Assembly: GCF_900111765.1 (NCBI RefSeq)
Contig: NZ_FOIB01000011.1
Location: 1 to 64,000 of the forward strand
Origin: Myxococcus fulvus
GTDB lineage: Bacteria; Myxococcota; Myxococcia; Myxococcales; Myxococcaceae
Length of the DNA stretch: 64,000 nt
Direction of reading: 5' to 3'
Shown here: one piece after another, positions 25,280 through 33,640 of the stretch
How positions within the stretch are numbered: position 1 is the stretch's first letter
Layout: each line of letters begins with the position of its first letter
Translations under genes and position numbers: made by a program
Notes under the pieces: generated by a model
Told to the model about the DNA's origin: nothing
What the model saw: the letters and a program-made list of their open reading frames with translations, nothing else
The model's database searches: none

Positions 25280-25837
25280 ATGCGCCTGTGCTTGCCCGTC
25301 GTCCTCGGCGCCCTGTCGCTCGCGGGCTGTGCCCGTGCTCCGTCGATGCCGCCCCTCACGCAGCCGGCGCCCTCGGGTGTGGATGCGAAGGGCGCGGAGG
25401 ACCGCAACGCGCCGCTCGTCTTCCAGGTGAAGCGCTACCCGGGCGGCGAGCCGTATGACCTGGCCAGCGACAAGGGCAGCGTGGTGCTGCTCGACGTGTG
25501 GGCCACGTGGTGCGAGCCCTGCAAGGACGCGCTGCCTTTCTACGAGAACCTCCAGCGCGAGTACGCGAACAAGGGCCTCAAGGTCTACGCGCTCAACATC
25601 GACGAGGACTCGCGCGCCATCCCCGCGTTCCTGAAAGAGGTGAAGGTGGGCTTGCCCATCCTCCTCGACGAGAACGCCCAGGTGGCCGAGCGCACCCTCA
25701 AGGTTCGCGGCATGCCCACCACGTACTTCATCGACCGGCGCGGCGTCGTCCGTCACGTCCACGAGGGCTTCAACGAGGAGTTCCTCACCAAGTACCAGTC
25801 GGAGCTCGAGGCGCTGCTCGCCGAGCCCGCGCAGTGA
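25280..25837 (+). CDS. Thioredoxin-fold (TlpA/ResA-like) lipoprotein
   Basis: A 185-residue secreted redoxin. The signal peptide ends in a lipobox LSLAGC, so it should be lipid-anchored, facing the periplasm. The thioredoxin domain has WATWCEPCKDALPF with the active CxxC, a cis-Pro region GMPTTYFIDRRG, and DEDSRAIPAFLKE of the TlpA/AhpC-TSA type. It starts two bases after the mpl stop. Likely a thiol-disulfide reductase or oxidoreductase for envelope proteins; the partner is unknown. Confidence 0.88.
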   Translation: MRLCLPVVLGALSLAGCARAPSMPPLTQPAPSGVDAKGAEDRNAPLVFQVKRYPGGEPYDLASDKGSVVLLDVWATWCEPCKDALPFYENLQREYANKGLKVYALNIDEDSRAIPAFLKEVKVGLPILLDENAQVAERTLKVRGMPTTYFIDRRGVVRHVHEGFNEEFLTKYQSELEALLAEPAQ

Positions 25838-25852
25838 GCCGTGGGAGTCCGA

Positions 25853-26671
25853 ATGTCTGACGACAGCCCCGCCGAGTTGCGCCGCACCGCGGAGGAGGGT
25901 GCGCGCCTCGCCGGTCGAATCCTCGCCGACCGCTTCCTCGGCGAGCGCGTCATCGAACTCAAGGGCGGCATCGACCTGGTGACGGACGCGGACCGTGCCT
26001 CCGAAGAGGCGCTGCTCGCGTTCATCCGTGAGCGCCACCCCACGCACGCCATCCTCGCGGAGGAGAGCGGCGCCACGGCGGGCTCGGAGGGACTGCGGTG
26101 GCTGGTGGACCCTCTCGATGGCACCACCAACTACGCCCACCGCGTGCCGCACTTCTGCGTCAGCGTCGCCGTGGAGTCGAAGGACGGCGTCGTGGCGGGC
26201 GCCGTGTACGACCCGATGCTGGACGAGCTCTTCTCCGCCGCGAGAGGGCAGGGCGCCACGCTCAACGGGCGGCCCCTGCGCGCCAGCACCGTGGACCGGT
26301 TGGACCGGGCGCTGTTGTGCACGGGCTTTCCCTACGACGTGCGAGAGAACCCCGAGGGCCCCGTGGGGCTCTTCACCCGCTTCGTGCTGCGCGCGCAGGG
26401 CATGCGCCGCACGGGCAGCGCCGCGATGGATCTGGCCTACGTGGCCGCGGGCCGCTTCGACGGGTTCTTCGAGTTCGGGCTCAAGCCCTGGGACATCGCC
26501 GCGGGCTCGCTGCTGGTGGAGGAGTCCGGAGGCGTCATCCGCCACGTCACGGGTGCTCCCTTCAGCGTGATGCGCGGAGACGTCATCGCCTCCGCGCCCG
26601 CCCTGGCCCCGGAGCTGCTCTCCGAGGCCAGGCACTTCATCGACGAGCTGGGCTGGACGCCCCGCCCCTGA
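25853..26671 (+). CDS. Inositol-monophosphatase-family phosphatase
   Basis: A 272-residue lithium-sensitive-type metallophosphatase. It shows the metal-binding set: DLVTDADRASEEALL, EESG, then WLVDPLDGTTNYAH (DPxDGTxN), and the C-terminal WDIAAGSLLVEESGG. ATG 25853 has GGGAG upstream; a GTG at 25841 is possible. Family members hydrolyse inositol-1-phosphate, 3'-phosphoadenosine 5'-phosphate or related sugar phosphates, and some (SuhB) influence transcription; the substrate here cannot be told. It is the last gene of the rightward run. Confidence 0.9.
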   Translation: MSDDSPAELRRTAEEGARLAGRILADRFLGERVIELKGGIDLVTDADRASEEALLAFIRERHPTHAILAEESGATAGSEGLRWLVDPLDGTTNYAHRVPHFCVSVAVESKDGVVAGAVYDPMLDELFSAARGQGATLNGRPLRASTVDRLDRALLCTGFPYDVRENPEGPVGLFTRFVLRAQGMRRTGSAAMDLAYVAAGRFDGFFEFGLKPWDIAAGSLLVEESGGVIRHVTGAPFSVMRGDVIASAPALAPELLSEARHFIDELGWTPRP

Positions 26672-26674
26672 GGC

Positions 26675-26994
26675 TCAGCCGCGCAGCTCGGACAGCGCCC
26701 GCGCGAAGGCACTCGTGGTGGCCCCTGTGCCTCCTCCGGCCCGCCGACCACCTCCAGCCACGGCGTGACAGCGCCGCCCCAGTCCACCATCGAGACGTCG
26801 ACGACCCGCACGTCCGCGCGAGAGGCCTGTGCGCGCACCAGGTCACGCACGAAGGGAAACGACTCGGAGCCGACGAGCACCAGGGGCGCATGCACCCCGC
26901 AGGCTGCACTGCGCGAGCACACCGCGACGAGACCGGGTCGAAGCGACCTGAGCAGGTCCGCGGGAACTCCGAGACGGGCAGGGCACCCCGCTGA
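26675..26994 (-). pseudogene. Frameshifted C-terminal gene fragment, unrecognised
   Basis: On the minus strand a coding-looking stretch, GVPADLLRSLRPGLVAVC, runs on through VHAPLVLVGSESFPFVRDLV and MVDWGGAVTPWLEVV at about 26760. The continuation then reads sensibly only in the next frame, GGTGATTSAFARALSELRG, with a TGA at 26675-26677. No start codon with family character is present. I take it as a decayed remnant of an unknown gene filling the space between the phosphatase and the exporter genes. A sequencing indel is an alternative cause. Confidence 0.4.
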
Positions 26995-27004
26995 ACGGGG
27001 CTGC

Positions 27005-27619
27005 CTAGAAGAAGCTCTCCGGCACGAAGACGATGTCGCCGGGCTGGAGCATGAAGTTCTTCTCCCGCCCCACGCCGATGTCCTCGACGGGCACGCGAAT
27101 CTTGCGCTCCTGCCCGTCCACCACGCGCGTCACCAGCGTGTTGTTCTTCGCGGCAAGCTTGGTGAAACCACCCGCCAGCGTAATCGCCTGGACGATGGAC
27201 ATCTCACCGTCCACCGGGAAGGTGCCGGGCTTCTGCACCTCGCCGAAGACGAACACCTTCTGCGAGTTGTACTCGCGAATCAGCACCGACACCTGCGGCC
27301 TGCGCACGTAGCGCGCCAGACATTCGCGCAGCGCGTCCGCCGCGGTGCTGGGCGTCTTCCCGCGCAGCGGCACCTTGCCGCACAGCGGATAGTCGATGGT
27401 GCCCTCGGGGGACAGGCGCCAGGTGCCCGAGTGCTCGGGCTCCTGGAACACGCGCACCTCCACCACGTCGCCGGGCCCCAGCGTGCCGCCTCCCGTTCGG
27501 GCCTCACCTGCTTCCGCGGCGGGCGTGGGCACGGGCGGAGGAGGGCGCTGCGCGGAGCCGAAGCACGCGGACAGCACGCCGGACAGGAGCACGACGAAGG
27601 ACAGGCGGAGCGTTCTCAT
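27005..27619 (-). CDS. wzaB: Wza-type polysaccharide export lipoprotein
   Basis: A 204-residue outer-membrane/periplasmic export protein. The signal peptide ends in lipobox GVLSAC. The Poly_export domain (LGPGDVVEVRVFQEPEHSG to VPLRGKT) and one SLBB domain (KVFVFGEVQKPGTFPVDG) follow, closing with LQPGDIVFVPESFF. It is much shorter than E. coli Wza and lacks the C-terminal amphipathic barrel helix, as in myxobacterial Wza proteins that rely on a separate beta-barrel. From memory, M. xanthus has wzaB/wzpB of the biosurfactant polysaccharide pathway a few genes from mglBA, as here; the B assignment is by this synteny. The partner gene lies just upstream (27666-28931). Confidence 0.85.
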   Translation of the reverse strand: MRTLRLSFVVLLSGVLSACFGSAQRPPPPVPTPAAEAGEARTGGGTLGPGDVVEVRVFQEPEHSGTWRLSPEGTIDYPLCGKVPLRGKTPSTAADALRECLARYVRRPQVSVLIREYNSQKVFVFGEVQKPGTFPVDGEMSIVQAITLAGGFTKLAAKNNTLVTRVVDGQERKIRVPVEDIGVGREKNFMLQPGDIVFVPESFF

Positions 27620-27665
27620 CCGGGAGGAGACCCAGGTAGGGGAGCGTGCCCGGTGGCTCGGGCGC

Positions 27666-28931
27666 TCAGTACGTCACGGCGAGGCGAGCATACCCCTCGT
27701 GCCGCGTGTAGTTCAGACCGCCGCCATCCACGTTGGAGGAGCGCTTGCTCAGCGTGTAGCCGAAGGCGCCGGTGAGCCACGGACGGAACTGGTACTCGGG
27801 CCCCGCGTCCACCGTCACCACCGTGTCCCCACGGGTCCCCTCGAAGCTCAGGAAGTCCACCATGCCCGCCACGCGCACGGTCAGCTTGCCGCCCCACAGG
27901 GCCCGCGCCTCGGCGTAGCCCCGGTCATCCCGGAACGTGCCGTACGCCGCCACCGGCTCCAGCAGGCGCAGGTAGCCACCCTTGAACGTCAACGTCTGGC
28001 TGTACAGGTACGTGCCCTCGAGCTGGGCAATCACCGTCCCGCCGCTCACGTCACCGAAGGTCTGCGCCCAGCCCGCCTTCGCCGTCACCGCGACCTTGGG
28101 GGAGACCAGGCCCGCCACGCCCACCATCGCGCGCAGCACCTGGGCGTCCGGACCGCCGTCGTTGAAGTAGCGGCGCACGTCCACGCCCGTGTCGAGCACG
28201 AAGGCCGTCTTCGGCAGGAAGCGCCAGCGGCTCTCCAGCCCCAGGTGCAGGTTGCCGTAGTCGAAGCGGTCCGCGCGCACGGGGTCGCACACGCCCTCGC
28301 CGCAGTCCACCGGGGCCTGGGCGGCCAGGGGCTCGAAGAACTCCACCGCGTAGGCGACGTTGGGCGTCACCTCCACCGCGCCGCCGCCCGGCTTCCACGG
28401 CATCTTCACGCGCGCCTCGTTGTAGAGGCTCAGGATGCCCGCGGCGATGGCCGCCGTGCGCGTGCGGTCCGAGCGCACGAACTGGTCCGACAGCTCCAAC
28501 GACAGCGGAGCCTCCGGGTTGAGGCGCGCCGACAGGTCCGCCGCGCCCTCCATGTGCGAGGCCGCCTTCGAGCCCGGCGTCATCAGGCCGGTGAAGAGCA
28601 CGTAGTCCAGGTTGGCGTTCAGGTTGAACGCGAGCCTTTGCGACGGGATGTCCAGCTTGAAGCCCGGCCGGAAGCGCAGCGCCACCTCACCGGACAAATC
28701 GGGCGATACACCGCCGGGATAGTTCTCGCCTTGGGTGCGGCCGAAGTAGCCCACGCCGCTGTCCACCCGCGTCTCCAGCTCGAAGTACGGGTGCAGCCGG
28801 CCGTTGCCCACCTTGATGCCATTGCCGCCCGTGGCGGGCGCGGAGAGTGCTTCCTGGGCGGAGGCCACGCCGGCGTGCGCTGTCAGCGCCAACCCGCAGA
28901 CCGTGCCCCAGAATGTCCCTCGCAGCGTCAT
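27666..28931 (-). CDS. wzpB: Outer-membrane beta-barrel, Wzp-type exporter partner
   Basis: A 421-residue protein with a cleavable signal peptide (ends HAGVASAQ) and alternating amphipathic strands throughout, finishing in the typical barrel C-terminus with an aromatic last residue (YARLAVTY). It precedes the short Wza gene by 46 bp. In M. xanthus, Wza proteins lacking their own pore pair with such Wzp barrels; the architecture and gene order match that model. Predicted role: the outer-membrane channel for a secreted polysaccharide, probably the biosurfactant polysaccharide. Confidence is high for a barrel, moderate for the specific pathway. Confidence 0.75.
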   Translation of the reverse strand: MTLRGTFWGTVCGLALTAHAGVASAQEALSAPATGGNGIKVGNGRLHPYFELETRVDSGVGYFGRTQGENYPGGVSPDLSGEVALRFRPGFKLDIPSQRLAFNLNANLDYVLFTGLMTPGSKAASHMEGAADLSARLNPEAPLSLELSDQFVRSDRTRTAAIAAGILSLYNEARVKMPWKPGGGAVEVTPNVAYAVEFFEPLAAQAPVDCGEGVCDPVRADRFDYGNLHLGLESRWRFLPKTAFVLDTGVDVRRYFNDGGPDAQVLRAMVGVAGLVSPKVAVTAKAGWAQTFGDVSGGTVIAQLEGTYLYSQTLTFKGGYLRLLEPVAAYGTFRDDRGYAEARALWGGKLTVRVAGMVDFLSFEGTRGDTVVTVDAGPEYQFRPWLTGAFGYTLSKRSSNVDGGGLNYTRHEGYARLAVTY

Positions 28932-29046
28932 GACTTGGATTGGCTTCCCACGGCCCGCAGCGTCATAGCACGCGCGTTTTCAGGGGCCGAAGAATTGTTC
29001 GACAAAGGACTGGCACTCGTCCGATGAGCCAGAGGGCACACGGGGG

Positions 29047-29607
29047 CTAATTGACGGGGCTGGCTGGTGGCGGACGGACGAGCACGACGTCTGGAGGAGG
29101 CGGGCGGGTGGGGTCGCCACCTGGCAGGTTCTCCGGCTCCTCGACTTCGATGAAGAGGTTCTCGTCGGTGCGGAAGGCGAGCTGGCCGATACACTCCTCG
29201 GCCTCCGAGCGCAGCTGACCGACCTTCTGCCGGGCGATCATCACCTTGGTGAATTCGTGCTCGCTGGTGGAGACCTCGCGCCGCGTGAGCGACTCCTGGA
29301 GCGACACGTCGGCCTGCTCGGAGATGCGCAGCAGTCCCTTGATTTGCGTCAGCTTCTCGTTGGCGCAGTTGAGCTTCACCACGTCCTTGGTGCGGCGCGC
29401 CTCCTCCACCTTGCCGATGACCTGGCGAAGCACGTCTCGCATGACGCCGAGGGCCTGGGAGCTGCGCTCCAGCTTCTGCGCGTCCGGCACCTCGCTGGCC
29501 TTCTCGAGCGTGGTGGTGGCGGCGGGGGCTCGGGGAGACGGCACCGGCCCCTGCGCGACGGCCACTCCTGTGGCGACGACGACGGCGACCATTCCGACAG
29601 TGCGCAT
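29047..29607 (-). CDS. Exported protein of unknown function, helical
   Basis: A 186-residue protein with a signal peptide (MRTVGMVAVVVATGVAVAQ). ATG 29607 is chosen because GAGG lies five bases upstream, whereas the ATG at 29637 has no ribosome site. The mature part is mainly helical with two cysteines (KLNCANEKL and AEECIGQL) that could form a disulfide, then a Pro-rich tail of about 30 residues. It is conserved-looking but matches no family I know. It sits between the exporter pair and the cNMP-binding protein. Confidence 0.75.
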   Translation of the reverse strand: MRTVGMVAVVVATGVAVAQGPVPSPRAPAATTTLEKASEVPDAQKLERSSQALGVMRDVLRQVIGKVEEARRTKDVVKLNCANEKLTQIKGLLRISEQADVSLQESLTRREVSTSEHEFTKVMIARQKVGQLRSEAEECIGQLAFRTDENLFIEVEEPENLPGGDPTRPPPPDVVLVRPPPASPVN

Positions 29608-29694
29608 ACGCCTCACGGCTCTCCCGGCCCTTGCCATTGGATCAAAGCGTAGAAGGCGGGGAGGGGGGTGTCAAACCAACAACCCCCCAGTTAT

Positions 29695-30141
29695 TCAGTG
29701 GTTACCGGAGAGCCGGGCATTGGCCTCCCTCAGTCGGGCAGCCAGGCTTCGCGCGATGTTGACGACGACGAAGGTGAACCCGTCGGGGTGGCTCTGGCGG
29801 AAGACGCGCAGGTCCTGGGCGGTGAGCTGGAGCAGGTGGGCGTCCGTGTGCGCGCGTACGGTGGCGGAGCGGTAGTCCTTGTCGATGAGGCCCATCTCCC
29901 CGAAGAACTCGGGGGGAGATAGCAGCGCCAGCGGATGCAGCGTCCCGTCCCGGCCCCTGCGGGCGACCTCCACCTGGCCCCGGGTGAGGAGGAAGAGGCT
30001 GTCGCCCAGGTCGCCCTCCTCGAAGATGACCTCGCCGGCCGTGCAGTGGAGCGTCCGCGCCAGCTCGGCGAGGCGGGACAGCTCCTGGGGGGCGAGCATC
30101 TCGAACAGGGGTGAGGCGGCGATGACGGCCAGCTTCTCCAT
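29695..30141 (-). CDS. Cyclic-nucleotide-binding-domain protein
   Basis: A 148-residue single-domain CRP/cAMP-binding fold. Key segments: LFEMLAPQELSRLAELA, then GEVIFEEGDLGDSLFLLTRGQVEV, and the phosphate cassette FGEMGLIDKDYRSATVRA, where the Gly-Glu and Arg positions are present. There is no DNA-binding domain, so it is a ligand sensor that presumably acts through a partner. ATG 30141 (MEKLAVIAASPLFEML) starts the domain. It ends the run of overlapping gliding-type genes and might link a nucleotide second messenger to them. Confidence 0.85.
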   Translation of the reverse strand: MEKLAVIAASPLFEMLAPQELSRLAELARTLHCTAGEVIFEEGDLGDSLFLLTRGQVEVARRGRDGTLHPLALLSPPEFFGEMGLIDKDYRSATVRAHTDAHLLQLTAQDLRVFRQSHPDGFTFVVVNIARSLAARLREANARLSGNH

Positions 30142-30182
30142 GGTCCCCTCGGAGCCCGGGTGAACGGGCTCGGACGTGGAGC

Positions 30183-31523
30183 CTACCCCGTCGGCGAGAA
30201 GACGAAGGGGTAGGACACGGTGGCGTCCGAGTCGGGCTTGAAGGGGAACACCCAGGCGCGGATGGCGGCGCGGATGCAACTGGCCACGGCCTCGTTGCCG
30301 AGCGTGTTCTCGTCGATGTCGAAGTCGCCCACGCGCCCCGAGGGGGTGATGGAGAAGCGCACCACGACCTTGCCCTTGAGGCTGGGGTTTCGCTTGAGCT
30401 CCTTCTCGTAGCAGCTCTGGATGGCGCCCTTGCGCGCGCGCACGTAGCGGGCGAGCGCGTCGCGGTCCACCTCGGAGCTGTCGACCTCCGGGGCGGCGTC
30501 CTGCACGCGGCCCTTCACGTCGACTTCCTTCTTGGTGCCCAGGTCGACCTTGCCGCCGCCCTGGGTGCCCAATTCGCCGATGCCCGTCACGGTGCCGGTG
30601 CCACCGCCGCGAGGACCGTTGCCCTTGCCCACGGAGGCCTCGTTGGCCACGCCCACGCCGCCGGCGCCCTGGAGGGCCGCGACGATGTCGTTGCCGCCGT
30701 TGGCGCCGCCCAGCACGTCCTGGAAGGCGCCGGTGCCGGAGCCCTTCGAGCCGAGCATCTTCAAGAGGCCCTTGTCGGAGACCTTCTTCACCATCTCCGC
30801 GTGGTGCTCGGCGGCGGCGCGGGTGGCGGGCTTCGCTTCGGCGGGCTTGTCGCCAGCGGCCTCGGCCGTCTTGGGCTCTTCCTTGGGGGCCTCGGCGGGG
30901 CCGGGGGCGGCGGGCTTGGGCGTCTCGATGGGGCGCTGGGGGATGATGGCGCGCACGAAGCGGTCATCGAGCTGGTCCAGCGCGAGCTCCTGCTCCTTGG
31001 GGGCCTCGGCGGAGAGGATGATGGCGGCGCCGGAGAAGTGGACCAGGAGCGAGATGGCGAGGATGCCGAAGAAGACGCGGTCCATCGTCTTCCAGCGGCT
31101 GACGCGCACGTCCGAGGGGAGGAGCGGACGGTCCTCCTCGGCGGGGGGCGCGACGAACTGGAAGAAGAGGGTGGCGTCGCCCAGCTCCACCTTGCCGCGG
31201 GCGGTCTCCTGCAGCGGCAGGACGTAGAGGTCCCCGCGGCGCGAGGCGAGCCCCTGGGAGCGCAGCGCATCGAAGTCCACGTCGGAGGAGCCCAGGTTGA
31301 CGCGGCCCTTCATGGACTCGTTGATGACGAGCTGGAACTGCTGGCCCTGGTTCTCGAAGACGCTGAAGCGCGCGGGCCTGTCGTCCGAGGCGGGCAGGAC
31401 GATGGTGTTGCGCGCGTCGTGGCCGATGGTGACGGTCTCACGTCGGACGTGGTGCTCCTCGACGATCTGGCCGTTCTGGATGAGGCCGACGCGGAGCAGC
31501 TTGGCTGGCGAAGGGGCTGCCAT
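30183..31523 (-). CDS. GltG/PglI-like FHA-TM-TonB-type gliding paralogue
   Basis: A 446-residue inner-membrane protein with three parts. A cytosolic N-terminal FHA-like domain (about 1-125, TVTIGHDARNTIVLP) is followed by one membrane helix at about 149-171. A long Pro/Ala and then Gly-rich periplasmic linker leads to a C-terminal TonB/AgmX-type domain (about 355-446, with IQSCYEKELKRNP and VVVRFSITPSGRV). This is the layout of GltG (PglI) of the gliding machinery. It is the last of four genes in the same order as gltD-E-F-G. It probably couples a cytoplasmic phospho-signal or motor to periplasmic partners; this is by homology of architecture. Confidence 0.78.
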   Translation of the reverse strand: MAAPSPAKLLRVGLIQNGQIVEEHHVRRETVTIGHDARNTIVLPASDDRPARFSVFENQGQQFQLVINESMKGRVNLGSSDVDFDALRSQGLASRRGDLYVLPLQETARGKVELGDATLFFQFVAPPAEEDRPLLPSDVRVSRWKTMDRVFFGILAISLLVHFSGAAIILSAEAPKEQELALDQLDDRFVRAIIPQRPIETPKPAAPGPAEAPKEEPKTAEAAGDKPAEAKPATRAAAEHHAEMVKKVSDKGLLKMLGSKGSGTGAFQDVLGGANGGNDIVAALQGAGGVGVANEASVGKGNGPRGGGTGTVTGIGELGTQGGGKVDLGTKKEVDVKGRVQDAAPEVDSSEVDRDALARYVRARKGAIQSCYEKELKRNPSLKGKVVVRFSITPSGRVGDFDIDENTLGNEAVASCIRAAIRAWVFPFKPDSDATVSYPFVFSPTG

Positions 31524-31526
31524 GGA

Positions 31527-31826
31527 CTAGAAGGGCTCCTGCTCGACGCTCTTCTCGACCTTGGGCACGAAGCTCTCCGTGCGGTTGAGTTCGTCGAAGC
31601 TCAGGTTGGAGCGGGGGAGGATGTAGAAGGCCTGGGGCTTCTGGATGCGTCCCTCGACGGTGAGCGCGTCCAGGCGGATGACCTTGCGAGGTGCCTTCTT
31701 CGCGGCGGCGGCCTCGGTGGTGGCCGAGGTCTGCTGGGCGGTGCTCGTGGCGGAGGACGTGGACTTGTCCTGCGCGAGCACGGGCGCGGCGGCGAGCAGC
31801 ACGAAGAGGGTGAGAGGGGCACGCAT
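31527..31826 (-). CDS. Small exported protein in the glt-like block
   Basis: A 99-residue protein with signal peptide MRAPLTLFVLLAAAPVLAQ. The mature part is low-complexity Ser/Thr/Ala, then a conserved-looking C-terminus: KVIRLDALTVEGRIQKPQAF and ILPRSNLSFDELN. It lies 3 bp before the FHA/TonB gene and 7 bp after the TPR lipoprotein gene. Its place corresponds to gltF in the gliding G1 cluster. No motif gives a function. Confidence 0.75.
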   Translation of the reverse strand: MRAPLTLFVLLAAAPVLAQDKSTSSATSTAQQTSATTEAAAAKKAPRKVIRLDALTVEGRIQKPQAFYILPRSNLSFDELNRTESFVPKVEKSVEQEPF

Positions 31827-31833
31827 GGCGGTC

Positions 31834-33324
31834 CTAGTTCCTGTCGTCGGCCAGCTTACCCGAGCCGGCCTTCGCGGGCGTGGGGGCAGGGGTGCTCTCG
31901 GCCCGAGGAGGAGCGGCCTGGGTTCCAGGCTGGGACACCGCGCCGGGGGCGGTGGTTCCGGGTGTCACGGGTGACCGGGCCGTGTCCGTGGGGGCGTGTG
32001 TGCCGTCCTGGGCGGGAGGGGGCGAGGCCGGCGTCGTCACGGTGGCGTCGGGGGCCTGCTTCGCGGCCTCCTTCTGGGCCTTCTCCAGCTCGGCGGCCTT
32101 GCGGAGCTGGTCCTTGCGCTCGCGCTCGAGGCGCCGCTCCTCGCGCTCGATGCTCTTGCGCGCGTCCTTGGTGTACTGGGGGATGCGGTCGTCCTTGCCG
32201 CCCTGGGCCTCGTAGCGCTCGAAGTAGGTGAGCGCCGTCTTGTAGCGCCCGACGGGGTCTCCGCCTGGGGGCTCCACGTCGAGGTACAGGATGGCGAGGT
32301 TGAACAGCGGGTCGGGCTGCTGCGGGCGCAGCTCCAGCACGCGCTCGTACTCGGCCTTGGAGCGCTCGAAGTCGCCGGTGCCGCGGTAGGCATTGCCCAG
32401 GTTGAGGCGCGCGGCGGCGAAGTCCGGAGCGGACCGCACGGCGGCCTCCAGCTCCGTCACGGCGGCGGCGTAGTCCTGCGCCTCGTTGAGCATCGCGCCG
32501 AAGTTGTTGCGCGCCTCGGCGAAGTCGGGCCGCAGCTTCGCGGCCTCCTTGAACTCCTCCAGCGCCTGCGGCCTGACGTTCAGCGCCAGGTACACCAGTC
32601 CGAGCGCATTGCGCGTGGCGGCGTCCGCGGGGGCGATGTCGCGCGCGTTCTCGAGCACCATGCGCGCCAGCTCGTGCTTGCCCTCGCGGTAGTAGACCTG
32701 CGCGAGGACCTGCATGGCGTGCGTGTGTCGCTCGTCACCCTTGAGTGCTCGCTTCGCCTCGGTGGCCGCGGGCTCCAGCTTCTTCTGCTGGAGCAGCGTG
32801 ACGGCCAGCGCCGTGCGCAGCGCCACCGAGTCCTGCTTCGTCTCCAAGAGCCCGCGCAGCTCCGTCTCCAGCGCGGCCGAGCGGCCCGTGCGGCCGTACA
32901 GGCGCGTCAGGCAGTCCCACGCGGACTGTTGCTCGGGCGCGAGCGCGAGCGCCTGTCGATACGAGCGCTCCGCGTCCTCGTGCTTGCCCAATCGCTCCTG
33001 GACGATGCCCAGGTTGGTCCACGCGTAGTCGAGCTTCGGCTCCTGCGTCACCAGGGCGCGCAGTGCAGCTTCGGCTGCGGTCAGCTCGCCCGTCCGCGCG
33101 ATGGCCACCGCCTGGTCGAAGTCCTCGGCGGCGCTGCGGCGAGGTGGCTCGATGACGGGGGGCGGCGCCTTCGCTGCGACGTCCTGTTGCGCGGACGTTG
33201 GCGCGTCGCTGACAGGGGAGGGCCGTGTCTCCGGCGCGGAGGCGCACGCGGACAACCACAGCCCCGATGAGAGAAACAGCGCGGTGAGGGCCGAAGCCCC
33301 GGGCGTGCGTGGCACGAAGCTCAC
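31834..33324 (-). CDS. TPR lipoprotein, GltE/AglT-like
   Basis: A 496-residue lipoprotein. The signal peptide ends at SGLWLSAC. About nine TPR-type helical repeats run from residue 65 to 390 (for instance LDYAWTNLGIVQERLGKHEDAERSY), then a charged helix ERKDQLRKAAELEKAQKE and a Pro-rich tail. Translation starts at GTG 33324, overlapping the upstream 100-codon repeat frame as GTGA. The first 14 residues (SFVPRTPGASALTA) are themselves a copy of the repeat found upstream. By position and type it parallels AglT/GltE, an outer-membrane TPR lipoprotein of the gliding complex. Confidence 0.82.
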   Translation of the reverse strand: MSFVPRTPGASALTALFLSSGLWLSACASAPETRPSPVSDAPTSAQQDVAAKAPPPVIEPPRRSAAEDFDQAVAIARTGELTAAEAALRALVTQEPKLDYAWTNLGIVQERLGKHEDAERSYRQALALAPEQQSAWDCLTRLYGRTGRSAALETELRGLLETKQDSVALRTALAVTLLQQKKLEPAATEAKRALKGDERHTHAMQVLAQVYYREGKHELARMVLENARDIAPADAATRNALGLVYLALNVRPQALEEFKEAAKLRPDFAEARNNFGAMLNEAQDYAAAVTELEAAVRSAPDFAAARLNLGNAYRGTGDFERSKAEYERVLELRPQQPDPLFNLAILYLDVEPPGGDPVGRYKTALTYFERYEAQGGKDDRIPQYTKDARKSIEREERRLERERKDQLRKAAELEKAQKEAAKQAPDATVTTPASPPPAQDGTHAPTDTARSPVTPGTTAPGAVSQPGTQAAPPRAESTPAPTPAKAGSGKLADDRN

Positions 33325-33640
33325 GGCTGAGTCCCTCCAGTGATGAGGGCCGTGGCCGGGAGCGTGCGCGGCATGAAGCTCACGGTCTGGCCGTCTCCAA
33401 CGGTGAGGGCCGGGCGTCCTGGCGTGCGTGGCATGACGCTCACGGACTGGCCGCCTCCGGCGGTAAGGGCCGAATCCTCCTGCCTGTGCGGCGTGACGCT
33501 CACTGCCTGGAGCCCTTCAGCACTGAGGGCCGATGCCCCTGCAGAGGGGCACGGGAAGTTCTCGGTCTGGCCGCCTCCAGCGGTGAGTGCCGAGCGTCCT
33601 GGCATGCGTGGCGAGGTGCTCACGGCTTGGCCCCCCCGGT
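33285..33640 (-). repeat. 60-bp tandem repeats at a gene junction
   Basis: Six diverged units with an exact 60-bp period (phase marks GTGAGGGCC-like at about 33285, 33343, 33403, 33463, 33523 and 33583). The last interval is 59 bp on the coding strand. The unit contains the gene-end/gene-start junction itself (CCG TGA overlapping GTG AGC), so it seems to be a duplicated intercistronic junction. It includes the first codons of the TPR lipoprotein gene. Confidence 0.85.
33321..33623 (-). CDS. 100-codon repeat frame coupled to both neighbours
   Basis: An open frame of 100 residues made of five 20-residue units (for example VSVMPRTPGRPALTVGDGQT) with fixed Pro at position 5 in all but one unit, conserved Ala-Leu at 12-13 and a Gln at 19. 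It starts at GTG 33623 overlapping the upstream stop (GTGA) and ends at a TGA overlapping the next GTG (GTGA). No signal peptide or domain. It may be a translated spacer that keeps ribosomes coupled across the junction, or just an expanded repeat. Whether a peptide accumulates is unknown. Confidence 0.45.
   Translation of the reverse strand: MSTSPRMPGRSALTAGGGQTENFPCPSAGASALSAEGLQAVSVTPHRQEDSALTAGGGQSVSVMPRTPGRPALTVGDGQTVSFMPRTLPATALITGGTQP

Noticed and set aside
33285..33640. Possible CRISPR or REP-type array
   Set aside because: The units are contiguous 60-bp direct repeats without spacers and carry coding phase, so they are tandem duplications.
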